The notes beneath the pieces are model-generated. The model worked only from the letters and a program-made list of their open reading frames with translations. It searched no databases and had not been told where the DNA came from. The position numbers and the translations under genes were made by a program. From positions 93,509,340-93,573,339 of the forward strand of contig JAVMKO010000002.1 of assembly GCA_032164245.1 (NCBI GenBank): a DNA stretch of 64,000 bases, written 5' to 3'. This document shows positions 24,001 to 30,861 of the stretch, in pieces (within the stretch, counting starts at the first letter, position 1; each line of letters opens with the position of its first letter). This stretch comes from Sternotherus odoratus. Its lineage: Eukaryota; Chordata; Testudines; Kinosternidae.

Positions 24001-27000
24001 AACCTAATTGGAATGGATGTGAGCAACACATCTCGAAGAACAACAGTTACAAGTAAGTAACCCTGTTTTTTGTCTATTTGAAGGCATGGAGTGAACTCCT
24101 GGTCTCATTGAAGTCCATAAGAATTTTGCTGTTGACTTTGGTGGGGTCTGGGTTTCATCCCTGAAGAACAAGGTAATAGGAGCAGAAATTAGTCCCACAT
24201 CTTTCACATGACACTCTGTAGTATTGCCACCAGCCTCCAGACCAAACATCAATAAATACAATATTTAAAAATAAAATCCTCATTGAAATGTATACATATT
24301 AAATTGTTAAGAGTAGCTAATGCTGTTACAAAGAAACAACAAATAATCACCTGACCAAATACTAACAGAGCTGAAATCTGCTTAGCTTTTATAATCGGCT
24401 CAGGCATACCCAAACCAGTAGGACCACCTGCCTTAAAGCATTTAAACATTTTCACCATCAGTGAAAATTTAATATGACTTGCAGAATTTATCAACCTAGG
24501 ATCCAGTTCTCCATTGGCAATGACATTATTTGAGTTACTCATACAATTGGTTTTCTGTATATATTGAGCACTGCACAGGTGACAGGCTAAAATTTTAAGG
24601 CGAGTCGAATTACAAAAAAGGGTCATGATGAATAATGTTCATCACTAATAAGGATCAAACCATGTAGGAAGTTTCTAAAAATTCACTTTAAAAAGTCTTG
24701 TGGTTGAGAGTGACCACTTAATCAAATATACATAAGTGTGGCCTTCTAAATATGTGGCTCGGAGGACATTTGGAGACCTTCTTTCTGAAATTAACAAAAT
24801 GAACAAATTGGTTGCTCTGTATGCTTTTTCTAAAATTCCATAGCTTTATTTCATAGTGTATTTCAAACAGGCTATAAGTGACATTAACACTAGTACTCCT
24901 TGTACCATGTTTAGTGCTTGGATACTACAGTGATGGGGCACAGTATAAATACCTAAAATAAATATGTTTTTAAAAACCATACCAAAAGCTCTACCATAGG
25001 CATCCTATATTACCTTGGACAAATCGCTCTGGTCTCTGTGCCTCATTTTCCCCATTTTTAAAATGGGTTTAATATGTTCCTGCCTCACACCGGCATTGAG
25101 GATGAAGTCATTAGTGTTTGAGACATTTGGATACTATGGTGATGACAATAGTGGGGAAAAATCCAATCAATAAACATAAAATAATTAGAAAAGCAAACAT
25201 TTTGACACAGATTCTCTCCTCTGTTGAATCTGCTTGAGGCAAGGGATGGGAAATCAGGGAGCCAGTCAGGGGTCACTCTTGTACCCCTGCAAATAGAACA
25301 TCTTAGAAGCATGTGCTTAAGTGTTTGGCTGGATCAAGGAATCATTTCAGACCTCTCTTTGTGTACCTTAATGATGTTATAATTGAGGAAGTCAGTTGTG
25401 TAAGGATGACAAATTATGCAGGTAGAGGGTTCCATTTTAAATATATTAAAGTGGACCTAGTGTAGTAGTACTGTAGGAACATTGTTAGATATTGTTGCAT
25501 AATGAGCACTCTTTTGTATTTTACAATGTGGATCTTTAAAAGTCAGAATTCTATAGTTAGAGAAATGAATGCTACACCATGAGGGATGTTGCTTATGTTC
25601 TTCAGTTCAAGACTACCACTATTACAGTAGATATGTTAGTGTTATGTGCTGAAACAAATGTGTTATTTTTTTTAACTGTTGTTCTAACGTTTAAACTGAA
25701 GTCCTGTGTTTCTTGGTAACTGACCCATGCTTTTCTCTATCAAAATACCACTTGCACAAAACGTTGTGCATTGGCACTTAAGAAAAATATAGTATAACAA
25801 CTAAACCAGTGAAAAAAATTATGCTGATTTGCTTTTTTTCCTTTGGTGATGAAGATTTATGACTGAGTTTAAAAGACTTTCAAAAGGAGAAATAGTAAAA
25901 TATTTAAGATATTTCAATAATTCCAAAACCAAAGTACTTTGAGATTTTCTGAATTTTGTCCCCTCTAAGAGTTTACTTTTATATTTTGAGAATGTAAGCA
26001 TTTTTATATGGTGGGGTGGTGCAGGAAAGGAGGTTCTAAAAGAGTCTCAGAAAGTATGTTAAGCTACACTATAGAACTCATACTGTGTTCATGTAGCAAC
26101 TTAGTACAAGACAAGCCGGTGTACTGTGGATTTATGCTCTGGGTTGCTGTGCACTAACTTGCCATGTAGAAAAGTCTTATAAAAACTTAACTTCATCACA
26201 TAAGATATATTTTTATCATAAAAAGATTACTCTAAAATGAATGCATTTATAGTTGGTCTATGTCATGAAAAGAACTACAGCATATTATATGGTTTCCAGG
26301 AATGAGATATGACAAAAACCTGGTTTATACTTAATAAGTGACTCAGAACATGACTCATTAAGTGACACTTGTTTGGTCTATTGACATAAATTCAGAGGTA
26401 AAAATGTTTTGGACACCTTCTGAATTTCATTAAAACGAGCAGCTTAGAGAATATTGATAGGGCAGCACTTTCAGTGGCTTCTTTTTCTCTGTTGGTTACT
26501 CAGGCATTAATTGCTGTTCAGAGGTGACTCATGCTTTGTTTAAAGGATGTAAAATAATTTTTCTTCACTCTTTTGGTATTTAGGAGAAAAAATAATTTGG
26601 AATATTACGCAACATAAGATGTAGGATAGCACTTAAATTAATGAAGAGAATTTTTTTGAAACTTTAATCTAGAAAACATTTTGTTGAGAGCTAACTCTGT
26701 GTGAAATGTCTTTTTTGCAGGACTCTGATGAAGAGGACAGTGAGTTGGAGGCCATTAATAAGAAGCAGATAAGCTCACAGGGTTTTCATAATTTTCGGCC
26801 TTACGTACCTGAGGAGTTTGCTGACTTCACTGTTTACAATGCTAGTCTGGAGAACAGAGAATGGTTTTCCACTAAAACAGACTTCATGAATTCTCATGTC
26901 CTTGAGAAAGAGGTATCCCGCAGCCCCACCACTAGCAGTATTACTAGTGGCTATTTTTCGCACAGTGCCTCGAATGCCACACTGTCTGACATGCTTGTTC

Positions 27001-30000
27001 CCTGTAGTGATAGCACAGACCAGCTAGCCAGTCAGATGAAGGATTTGGACTCCAGTGATCATTCAGGACCATGTCTTGCATATGATTTGAGATCTTTGAA
27101 CAAGGAATTTCCAGAAAGGGGCTTAGCTCAAAATAAGATACATGTGTCACCACTCAAAGAAAACAGTGCCTTAGCAAAAGAGATTCCACCATCCCTAAAT
27201 ACCACTGACAAAAACTCTGAGATGTTACATAGAGCTAGCTCTTGTTCAGGTTTAGATTCCTCAACTAGCAAAAACATGCGAGACAAAATTGTGTTTTCTT
27301 CCCGGGAAGCAACAATTGAGCACACTTCAGATGTTGTCGAAGATCATTCGTTTACAGAGTTCATGGGAGTTGAAGATGGAAAGGACTTTGACCAGTCAGT
27401 AGATCCAAAGCTATGCTCCACTGGTTCCTCCAATGGAAAGAAAGAAATACCAACTGCTGGGGTGGATAGTGCCTCAGATTTATCACAAAACACTAACAAA
27501 GAGGGCATTCGCTTAGACCAGCTGGAATCTGTAGCTATGGGTTACCAGCTGTCAAATGCCATTGAAAACCCTCTGTTTTCTGTATTAGTAAAAGAGACTT
27601 CATACTGTCAGACATATCCTGATTCTTCCCTTAATGATTATATTACAAAGAACCATTTAGATGTTTCTGACTCTGAAGATGGTGCTTCTGCAGACCAAGT
27701 CCACACTTTGCCTAGCTGGGTGGCAGTGGGAGAACAAGTGTGTGTAGGAAGTAATAAGACAGGCACAGTGAGATACATTGGACCCGTGGATTTTTCAGCT
27801 GGAATTTGGATTGGAGTTGAACTAAGTGTTCAGCTGGGTAAGTAACCACAAATAAGACACTGTGGGTTATAAATACAGTCCTGTGACATAATGTGAGGTC
27901 ACACTGTATATTTACACAATACTCCTTGGGGAATTCTGCACTAAAAAATTGAAAAATCTGCACACAGTATTTTAAAATTCTGCATATTTTATTTCTCAGA
28001 ATAACACAGTATAATCACACCAGTTTCAATTATTTATTTCACAATATCTGTCAGCAAGTAGGTTTGTAACAATACAGACAACATAAAGATTCAAGAAGTG
28101 TTTTTTGACAAATACATTCCTCACTAAGCATATTAATACAGAACTTTGAGTAATAATTCATTTAAACTACAATATAGGAAGGTATTTCCGGCATCCCTCA
28201 GAAGCAGCGCAAGGGCTTGAGGGAGTCAAGGGTAACAGAGGAGCTGAGGGAAAGGGAAGTAATTGGGGGACAGGAGCCTGAAAGTGAACCTGGAGGGTTG
28301 TTGGGTGTGGGTGGCAGAAGTATGGAACAGTTTTTTTGTGGGAAGGGATTGTTAGGGAGTTGGGGAGTCTCCCCTGTGCAGTCCCTGGCTGACTCCTAGC
28401 CTCTCCCATTCAGTCAGGCATATCTGCCCTGTCTCCATATGTCCCTGCACTCCCACTCCCATTCAGCCCCTACCCCCGTCTGTCCCCCTCACTAGCGCTT
28501 CTGAACCCCAGTTTCCCCCCTGCCCCTAGTCTACCCCTCCACCCCACGCACACACAAGCCTTGTGTGTCTTACTCTATCTGTCCATCCCTCCATAACCTG
28601 TGCCTCCTCACCTGGCCCTGTAGTCAGGTCACTGTGAGGAATGCAGCCTCTTCTCCCTATCAGCTGCTGGCTGCTACACCAGGTGAGCCAGCTGCCCTCT
28701 GTTTTGGTGCCATAGCAGCCTCTGTTGGGCAAAAGGTATAACGGTAGTGCCTCTCTGGCAGAATTTATTTTCTGTGGTGGGACATGAATTCTGAAGTTGT
28801 GCAGAATTCCCCTAGGAGTAACTATAATGTTGGAAAATACCAAACTAGTCAGGAAGTAGGGCTATTTTATGTACTCATCTTTCTTAGTGTAGTATATGAC
28901 TGTTTTAAGTTTACAGGTTTTTTTGAAGAGCTAATTTGTAAATGTTTTTGTTTTCACGGTTGATTTAAACAAAGAACTATGTTCTACTTGCTTTATGCAA
29001 ATTGTTTCAGGCTTCAGGTCATACAAGCTGCCATTGGTTCCCTTTTGTTCCTATGTTTTTGTAGTTGGGGGAAGTTAAGGTAACATAAACCTTTTTAAAA
29101 CTGTCAGCATTTGAAACAACCTTGTGTGACCAATTCAGCATTCACCTTCATTGACTATAGGAACAGCAGCTGAAGAGTTCAAATGTTTGTAAAATAACTG
29201 CTGCCTGTTATCTTTGCCAGAAATCACTTTTCATGAGAAAATTAGTAAAGAGAAGTGTTTAAAGTACTATTTTAAAACTCTTCTTTTCCTTGATTTTATC
29301 AGTACAACTTTCATTTTGATTAAAATATTGGAGCAGAAAGGGAACCAATGCCATTTGAGTGTAAAAGATTTTTTATAACTTTTTGGAGTTAATGTTTTTT
29401 TAGAAAAATTAAGAAGCCAGATTTTGGACTTGTGTTAGAACCTTTTTGGACACCAAACTGAATTTTTATTTTTTAAATACCGTATTTTTCGCCATATAAG
29501 ACGCTCCGGCATATAAGACGCACCTAATTTTAAAGGAGGAAAATCTAGAAAAAAAAGATTCTGAACCCCCTCCGCCGAAAAGCCGCAGATTTTTTTAAAA
29601 GCGCCGACCCCCCCCCCCCCGCCGGCTGCACCCCTGCCCTAGTCCCCGCAGCTGCACACACACACCCCCGTCCCCGCCGCGCTGCCGGATCCACCTGCCC
29701 CCCCCCTGGTTCCCGCCGCGCTGCCAGGTCCACCTACCTTTTCCCCCCCCCCCCCCGTCCCCGCCGCTGCAGGCAGGCTGCCGGGTCCGCCTACCCCCCC
29801 CCCCCGCCGTCTGCGCCGCCGCCCCTCCCCCGTCTCCGCCGCGGGCGGGCTGCCGGGAGCGCCCCCGGCAGCCCGCCCGCGGCGGGGAGGGGGGGAACCG
29901 GGGCGCACGCGCAGGTTTTTTTTGTTTTGTTTTTTGTGACCGCGGGCGGGCTGCCGGGAGCGCCCGGTCCCCCCTCCCCTCTGCGGGGGGGCTGCCGGGA

Positions 30001-30684
30001 GCGCCCCAGCCCCAGTCGCCGCGAGTTGCGGCCGCAGGAGCCGTATAAGACGGTATATTATACGGTATATTCGCCATATAAGACGCACCAACTTCCCCCC
30101 CCCTGTTTTGGGGAAGAAAAAGTGCGTCTTATACGGCGAAAAATACGGTATTCAGTTTTGAGGTTGAAACAACCTTTGCTTTTGTAAAGGGAATAAATGG
30201 TAGCTAAGAGTTGGTGTGAGGAGTTGTCATTGCTCAGAATGCTTCACCACTCATGTGTTACATACTTTTGCGCTCACCGCCAAGAGCTTTAAGCTTGAGT
30301 GCTCAGAGTATTTTCAGGATAATCACCACATTTACATACTGTAACTGCACATGATGACTAAGTATTGAAAATTGATGCCATGTATTTATTTTCATTTAAG
30401 GGAAACATGATGGAACTGTAAAAGGTAGAGAGTACTTTCATTGCAAGCCACGACATGGTTTGTTTGTTCGTCCTGGGCGCCTCAGTAAAGCACCAGCTTC
30501 AACAAAGAGATGCAGTAGCACTTCACAATCTCAGGCATCCTCAAATTTAGAGAAGCGAAAAAGTTCTGTACTTCAGGGGTCATCATCTTCTAAAGCAGGA
30601 GAAACAACCCTCTGTCAATCAGGAGATGCAGCGGCATCTGCTTTTTCTAGGAAACAAGAGAACAGGAAGTCTTGGATTAAATAA
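1..30684 (+). CDS. KIF13A: KIF13A, kinesin-3 motor, C-terminal 14 coding exons (5' part outside window)
   Basis: KIF13A is a plus-end-directed microtubule motor that carries endosomal and recycling cargo such as AP-1/mannose-6-phosphate-receptor vesicles and Rab-positive tubules (family knowledge). The exons read here are 3-69, 436-562, 1289-1344, 2576-2700, 4528-4704, 7500-7592, 8956-9108, 9342-9419, 10000-10047, 11472-11583, 12739-12890, 13450-13554, 26721-27837 and 30401-30684. All phases agree and the join gives 897 residues plus a stop. Recognisable KIF13A tracts include EERNAVLVPAPGSGIPGAP, RIAANIYNKQ, SPFKAFSPQPPKFFKPLMPV and SRSPTTSSITSGYFSHSASN. The motor and FHA domains lie upstream of the window. 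The tail ends in a CAP-Gly domain, unlike human KIF13A. The single GC-AG intron follows the exon ending at 9108. KIF13B is the main alternative name because of the CAP-Gly, but the tail residues match KIF13A far better. Confidence 0.93.
3..69 (+). CDS. KIF13A: KIF13A exon a (partial at window edge)
   Basis: This exon reads SDALIKRREYLDEQIKK and so on in a helical, charged part of the tail. It ends in phase 1 before a GT donor (gtttgt). Its left boundary lies outside the window, so positions 1-2 finish an upstream codon. Confidence 0.85.
436..562 (+). CDS. KIF13A: KIF13A exon b
   Basis: A TGTAG acceptor opens this 127-nt exon and gtatgt closes it. The residues include EREARLLEQWMGLTEERN and the KIF13-typical VLVPAPGSGIPGAPADW. 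The exon joins in frame to its neighbours (phase 1 in, phase 2 out). Confidence 0.92.
1289..1344 (+). CDS. KIF13A: KIF13A exon c
   Basis: This 56-nt exon reads TPPSGMETHIPVLFLDLN and sits between a cttccag acceptor and a gtaagt donor. The METHIPVLFLDLN string is characteristic of KIF13 tails. Confidence 0.92.
2576..2700 (+). CDS. KIF13A: KIF13A exon d
   Basis: The exon reads ADDLSANEQLVGPHASGVNS and continues to IKHSDDE. It lies between an attag acceptor and a gtaaat donor, and its 125 nt fit the phase of exon c. Confidence 0.92.
3586..3737. repeat. 150-bp near-perfect palindrome with (AT)n core
   Basis: The left arm starts atatggcattgcacgtgaat and the right arm ends attcacgtgcaatgccatat. 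The arms of about 65 bases match except for one base seen (ccaccttcc against ggaagatgg), and the centre is an (AT)n tract. It directly abuts the MITE at 3741. It may come from a foldback repair event seeded by the AT tract; that origin is inference. Confidence 0.9.
3741..4044. mobile_element. Pogo/Tigger-like MITE, TIR with 'tcgattatcc' motif
   Basis: The left end reads cactagactctcgattatcc and the right end ggataatcgagagtctactg, which are inverted copies. A TA precedes the left end. The inside has no transposase frame. The TIR resembles the CTCGATT-type ends of the Tigger-like elements at 16446 and 33959, so the pogo/Tc1-mariner placement is by TIR and TA target only. Confidence 0.75.
4528..4704 (+). 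CDS. KIF13A: KIF13A exon e
   Basis: This exon has 59 full codons, including VHLNRVTPQNERIYLIVKIT and LVLRKRIAANIYNKQ. It is flanked by cacttag and gtaatg. This is part of the conserved kinesin-3 tail domain that follows the CC/FHA region. Confidence 0.93.
5890..6270 (+). pseudogene. DIRS tyrosine recombinase C-terminal fragment
   Basis: Two overlapping frames together keep the AFRKF..SARRLS..CIKLCYQL block and the CRAATWASAHNFTELYAI block that holds the catalytic Tyr. The shift between them, at about 6000-6150, and the lost N terminus make this a pseudogene. It continues out of domain after FRASVPQ. Confidence 0.7.
6290..6650. repeat. C-rich interspersed repeat inside the DIRS remnant
   Basis: The segment is bounded by aggggggggtgctcaaccc-like and ttgggtgctccagccctaga sequences, with a pyrimidine-rich middle of CCCCACCC-type runs. 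The ends look like the two halves of a known type of reptile interspersed repeat. The long open frames across it are compositional, not coding. Confidence 0.4.
7500..7592 (+). CDS. KIF13A: KIF13A exon f
   Basis: The exon has 31 codons reading TFTQSLKRRIS and FYSCGVTYEIVSNIPK. It starts after tttctag and ends before gtaaat. It is in phase 0 at both ends. Confidence 0.92.
8030..8455 (-). mobile_element. Non-autonomous hAT-like element
   Basis: The right end reads tgtaccctgggttgagaaccactg, the inverted form of the common cagtggttctcaaccca hAT terminus. The body carries acaaaatcagacataaaaat and tagatgagttgatgtaccc-like strings that I associate with a turtle repeat family. There is no transposase frame. 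A 19-bp tandem duplication lies at 8041-8078. Confidence 0.6.
8475..8580. repeat. Interspersed repeat fragment ('gaaagcttgtctctctcacc')
   Basis: The string gaaagcttgtctctctcacc followed by aacagaagtt and aagatattacctcacccatc is a frequent interspersed repeat in reptile genomes. I cannot place its class from this fragment. Confidence 0.45.
8956..9108 (+). CDS. KIF13A: KIF13A exon g, followed by a GC donor
   Basis: The exon has 51 codons, ATEEIEDRETLALMAARTEN to ILSLERLRQ, after a tttag acceptor. The 3' boundary is AG|GCAAGT, a GC donor. Using the next downstream GT instead shifts the frame and soon meets a stop, so the GC-AG intron is the consistent reading. Confidence 0.92.
9109..9341 (+). 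other. GC-AG intron of KIF13A
   Basis: The donor is GCAAGT directly after the codon CAG, and the acceptor is ttttcacag before GCA GTC ACA. Both flanking exons are phase 0 and read through in KIF13A order (LERLRQ then AVTVKEAL). GC donors are a known minor class of U2 introns and usually match the rest of the donor consensus closely, as here. Confidence 0.85.
9342..9419 (+). CDS. KIF13A: KIF13A exon h
   Basis: The exon has 26 codons, AVTVKEALSTKARHIRRSIS to TPNVHN, between ttttcacag and gtaaga. The RRSxSTP string resembles a basophilic-kinase and 14-3-3-type site; that reading is inference. Confidence 0.92.
9588..9607. repeat. (AAT)n microsatellite
   Basis: A short run of AAT/ATA units lies in the KIF13A intron between exons h and i. 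Confidence 0.7.
9870..9960 (+). mobile_element. CR1 LINE 3'-end fragment
   Basis: The strings gatcagactaaatgatcaca, aaggtcccttctggtttta and taatctaagaatctatg form a diverged CR1 3' end. CR1 elements are 5'-truncated LINEs whose 3' tail is a short tandem repeat. No coding part remains. Confidence 0.65.
10000..10047 (+). CDS. KIF13A: KIF13A exon i (short)
   Basis: This 48-nt exon encodes VSSSRLELFGCDEDDK between cttctag and gtatgt. It is phase 0 at both ends, so it could be skipped without a frameshift. Confidence 0.88.
10048..11471 (+). other. KIF13A intron i
   Basis: About 11010-11280 resembles the GTCTACACT-type MITEs seen in SIRT5 introns (tatgtgtacactgcag at one end, actgtagatacagtc at the other), but the ends are diverged. 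The rest is unique AT-rich DNA with no supported gene. Confidence 0.4.
11472..11583 (+). CDS. KIF13A: KIF13A exon j
   Basis: The exon reads VWSESHLDISDCSSSYQDVS and CYGTLPRDSPRRNKDAG. It lies between ccttag and gtaagt, with one leftover base that pairs with exon k. Confidence 0.91.
11750..11839. repeat. Inverted repeat of an interspersed element end
   Basis: Arms at 11750-11784 and 11805-11839 start and end with gtaacaaagagtcctgtggc / gccacaggactctttgttac and match at 34 of 35 bases, with a 20-base spacer. The same sequence occurs singly at about 58787. The text after the right arm (tctggactaacacggctacc) also belongs to that repeat, so this looks like two copies head to head. The class is uncertain; a Penelope-like terminus is possible. 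Confidence 0.75.
12739..12890 (+). CDS. KIF13A: KIF13A exon k
   Basis: The exon contains SPFKAFSPQPPKFFKPLMPV, KEEHKKK and LETRPLLSQE, a proline-rich tail segment typical of KIF13A. It lies between tcccttag and gtaattt. Confidence 0.93.
13450..13554 (+). CDS. KIF13A: KIF13A exon l
   Basis: The exon has 35 codons, SMPSPQVHNAGCVVPSGSN to NNSIHEEKI, between attttcag and gtaagt. Phase 0 at both ends makes it a candidate cassette exon. The segment matches one I recall in human KIF13A. Confidence 0.9.
14254..14941. mobile_element. Non-autonomous hAT element with 8-bp target duplication
   Basis: The ends read caggagtgggcaaacttttt and gcccacccctg, a hAT-style TIR. The flanks are ctgtagac (14246-14253) and ctgtagcc (14942-14949), matching at 7 of 8 bases, as expected of hAT insertion. 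The interior is C/G-rich with minisatellite-like units (ccctgtcccctgactg repeated). The long frames there are shadows of this composition. Confidence 0.8.
16446..16776. mobile_element. Pogo/Tigger-like MITE with GC-rich core, TA flanks
   Basis: The left end cagtaaaccctcgatttaac and the right end ccgttaaatggaggttttactg are inverted copies, and TA flanks both ends (16444-16445, 16777-16778). The segment cctcgatttaacgga is duplicated just inside the left TIR. The core is built from gctggctgccggctcccgg-like units. There is no transposase. Confidence 0.88.
17836..18012 (+). repeat. DIRS left inverted terminal repeat
   Basis: The sequence from cttcttcaagtgattgctca to ttccttcttaccgc is the inverse complement of the right repeat from about 23860 to 24030. 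The match includes tagctagaggctgggcgagc and the cctgcgacacagccaccctc block. The right copy has a small insertion (gggtcgccat) that the left lacks. Confidence 0.88.
18170..20745 (+). pseudogene. DIRS gag-like ORF1, broken by one frameshift and one stop
   Basis: The N terminus has paired cysteines (FKHCSEC, SRCLKCLGE, DTCKICK) that look like a zinc-binding module. A long Arg/Ser tract follows at about 18890-19450 (RSRSPDGRSRRSRSPRR and many more RS or HR units). The C-terminal part has HPPPSSLVVDS, KVYSSGGLQLRVANHQALL and YALQAALDSADSAARTMASG, a conserved DIRS gag region. Reading starts in the frame of 18170-18601, then changes by an indel at about 18480-18600 into the frame of 18613-20745, which carries an in-frame TGA at 20269-20271. 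DIRS gag is expected to package the RNA; that role is family knowledge. Confidence 0.82.
20537..22664 (+). pseudogene. DIRS reverse transcriptase / RNase H, frameshifted
   Basis: RT blocks appear in order: GFYSRYFLIPKAKGGLRPIL, DLRGLNAYM, DWFAALDMKDAYFHVSI, HYQFAVLPFGLSTAP and the active-site box YRDD at 21387-21398. RNase H follows with VTDASSLGWGAH, RELRAV, MTDNTTA and ADHLSR. A run of nine G at 21262-21270 carries one base too many, which splits the RT between two frames. The usual box in such elements is YLDD, so Arg at the second position is odd and may damage activity. The likely protein start is upstream of 20740 in the first frame and is uncertain. Confidence 0.88.
22334..23710 (+). 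CDS. DIRS tyrosine recombinase (YR)
   Basis: The open frame has 458 codons and overlaps the end of the RT frame by about 330 bases. The recognisable recombinase starts near 22690 with TRSTYTAKWTRFSAWC. The catalytic set is visible: the first Arg in ITSARRVSEIRAL, the H-x-x-R box in AHSTRAQAST, and the Tyr in FAAHYAIV near the C terminus. In DIRS elements this enzyme inserts a circular DNA copy without target duplication. The frame is intact here, unlike gag and RT. The true start is unknown, because the first 110 or so codons may be only overlap. Confidence 0.88.
   Translation: MPPVLLLPRQCQGILDRCLPPTLEGAPVLRVPSNPASTQSDPEDQTGQGAGHPCSPSLAQTVLVCIPPPTVQGPSHQPPALAGPDLSRSRSPTAPRSAVSSPHSVAAPWLRGPELLCSAEVQGVLGSRKPSTRSTYTAKWTRFSAWCRDHDTIPAEAPVPRILDYLLGLRQRGLSTSTIQVHLAAISAFHPGQANHSIFSDPVVYRFLKGLDKLYLNIKRPIPPWDLNLVFSRLTLPPFEPLTTCSLIHLSWKVAFLVAITSARRVSEIRALTSEPPYTSFHKDKVQLRPHPAFLPKVVSPFHVNQDICLPVFYPRPHTSGREQQLHTLDVRRALAFYLDRTKQFRKTTQLFVAVAERMKGQPISAQRLSSWITSCIHTCYELAGRPVERVTAHSTRAQASTVAFREGVSITDICRAATWSSVHTFAAHYAIVQQTRDDAAFGSAVLRSAMGQPDPTS
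23735..23822 (+). repeat. DIRS internal complementary region
   Basis: The part 23735-23762 (gcacgtgagcaatcactcga and on) is the inverse of the element's left end. The part 23763-23822 (aaaacagggttacttacttg to cacatccattcc) is the inverse of its right end. Together they spell the junction of the two termini, as the circular-intermediate model for DIRS requires. Confidence 0.85.
23858..24071 (-). repeat. DIRS right inverted terminal repeat
   Basis: This is the inverse copy of 17836-18012, extended at its outer end by agaacaacagttacaagtaa and gtaaccctgtttt. That extension is absent from the left end but present in inverted form at 23763. Confidence 0.88.
26721..27837 (+). CDS. KIF13A: KIF13A exon m: long disordered tail plus first half of CAP-Gly
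   Basis: This 1117-nt exon starts after ttttttgcag with DSDEEDSELEAINKKQ. It runs through a Ser-rich low-complexity tail containing EKEVSRSPTTSSITSGYF and DHSFTEFMGV. It then enters a folded segment, LPSWVAVGEQVCVGSNKTG followed by TVRYIGPVDFSAGIWIGVEL, which is the first half of a CAP-Gly domain. It ends one base into a Gly codon before gtaag. Human KIF13A as I recall it has no CAP-Gly here. Confidence 0.92.
27920..28820. mobile_element. Non-autonomous DNA transposon, 'ccttggggaattctgc' TIR
   Basis: The left end tactccttggggaattctgc and the right end gcagaattcccctaggagta are inverted copies about 900 bases apart. The left body (ttctgcacacagtattttaa, aacacagtataatcacacca) matches a repeat I associate with reptile hAT-like families. 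The interior is partly C/G-rich. No transposase is visible. Confidence 0.75.
29480..30148. mobile_element. TA-flanked MITE with GC-rich cargo, TIR 'ccgtatttttcgcc'
   Basis: The left end ccgtatttttcgccatataa and the right end cttatacggcgaaaaatacgg are inverted copies with TA at both flanks (29478-29479, 30149-30150). A second set of terminal-like sequence (cgccatataagacgcaccaa) sits at about 30071-30090. The cargo is C-rich and contains a perfect hairpin at 29838-29885. The frames of 100-160 codons on the minus strand come from this composition. Confidence 0.85.
29838..29885. repeat. Perfect GC-rich hairpin inside MITE
   Basis: The arms cgccgcgggcgggctgccggg and its exact inverse flank a loop of about 5 bases. 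Confidence 0.85.
30401..30684 (+). CDS. KIF13A: KIF13A last coding exon: second half of CAP-Gly and C terminus
   Basis: The exon follows a catttaag acceptor and completes the CAP-Gly with the GKHDG signature, then REYFHCKPRHGLFVRPGR. A basic, Ser-rich C terminus of about 60 residues follows and ends ENRKSWIK before TAA at 30682-30684. In CLIP and dynactin proteins the GKNDG-type loop binds EEY/F tails of tubulin or EB proteins; here Asn is His. Confidence 0.92.
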
Positions 30685-30825
30685 ACCGTAGTATTTTTGC
30701 ACTTGCTACACACATCAAAATGTAGAAACCTTTATGGATTTTCAAAGTCGTTGTACAGTTTTCATCTGTCCATACTGAATGTGCACTCTGTAGAGTCATG
30801 GACTTAATTCTCTAATTTTTTTTAT

Positions 30826-30861
30826 AAATAATATATATATTATATATATATATATATATTA
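30826..30861. repeat. AT-rich dinucleotide repeat in the KIF13A 3' UTR
   Basis: An (AT)n tract with one short interruption lies about 150 bases after the KIF13A stop codon. Confidence 0.8.

Larger units (their letters stand above)
17836..24071 (+). mobile_element. DIRS-type tyrosine-recombinase retrotransposon, near complete
   Basis: The element carries, in order, a gag-like ORF with Cys motifs and an Arg/Ser tract, an RT/RNase H ORF, and a tyrosine recombinase ORF that overlaps the RT ORF. Inverted terminal repeats lie at about 17836-18012 and 23858-24071. An internal complementary region at 23735-23822 is the inverse of the two outer ends placed side by side. This layout is diagnostic of DIRS elements, which use a recombinase in place of an integrase and make no target duplication. 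GC content is far above the surrounding intron. Three lesions (gag shift, gag stop, RT G-run) suggest this copy is inactive. Confidence 0.93.
13555..26720 (+). other. KIF13A intron l (13 kb)
   Basis: This is the longest intron in the window. It contains a hAT derivative (14254-14941), a Tigger-like MITE (16446-16776) and the DIRS element (17836-24071). The stretches 14950-16440, 16780-17835 and 24072-26720 are AT-rich, and I see no gene, RNA gene or clear repeat in them. Confidence 0.6.
27838..30400 (+). other. KIF13A last intron
   Basis: This intron splits the CAP-Gly domain. It holds two DNA transposon derivatives (27920-28820 and 29480-30148). The part from 28830 to 29470 is AT-rich and shows nothing I can name. 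Confidence 0.6.

Noticed and set aside
26706..26720. Start codon at 26706 for a separate gene in the long exon
   Set aside because: The ATG precedes the ttttttgcag acceptor. Exon phase and KIF13A homology begin at 26721.
29595..30091. 150-160 codon minus-strand frames rich in Gly and Arg
   Set aside because: They lie wholly in the GC-rich cargo of the MITE at 29480 and follow its repeats.
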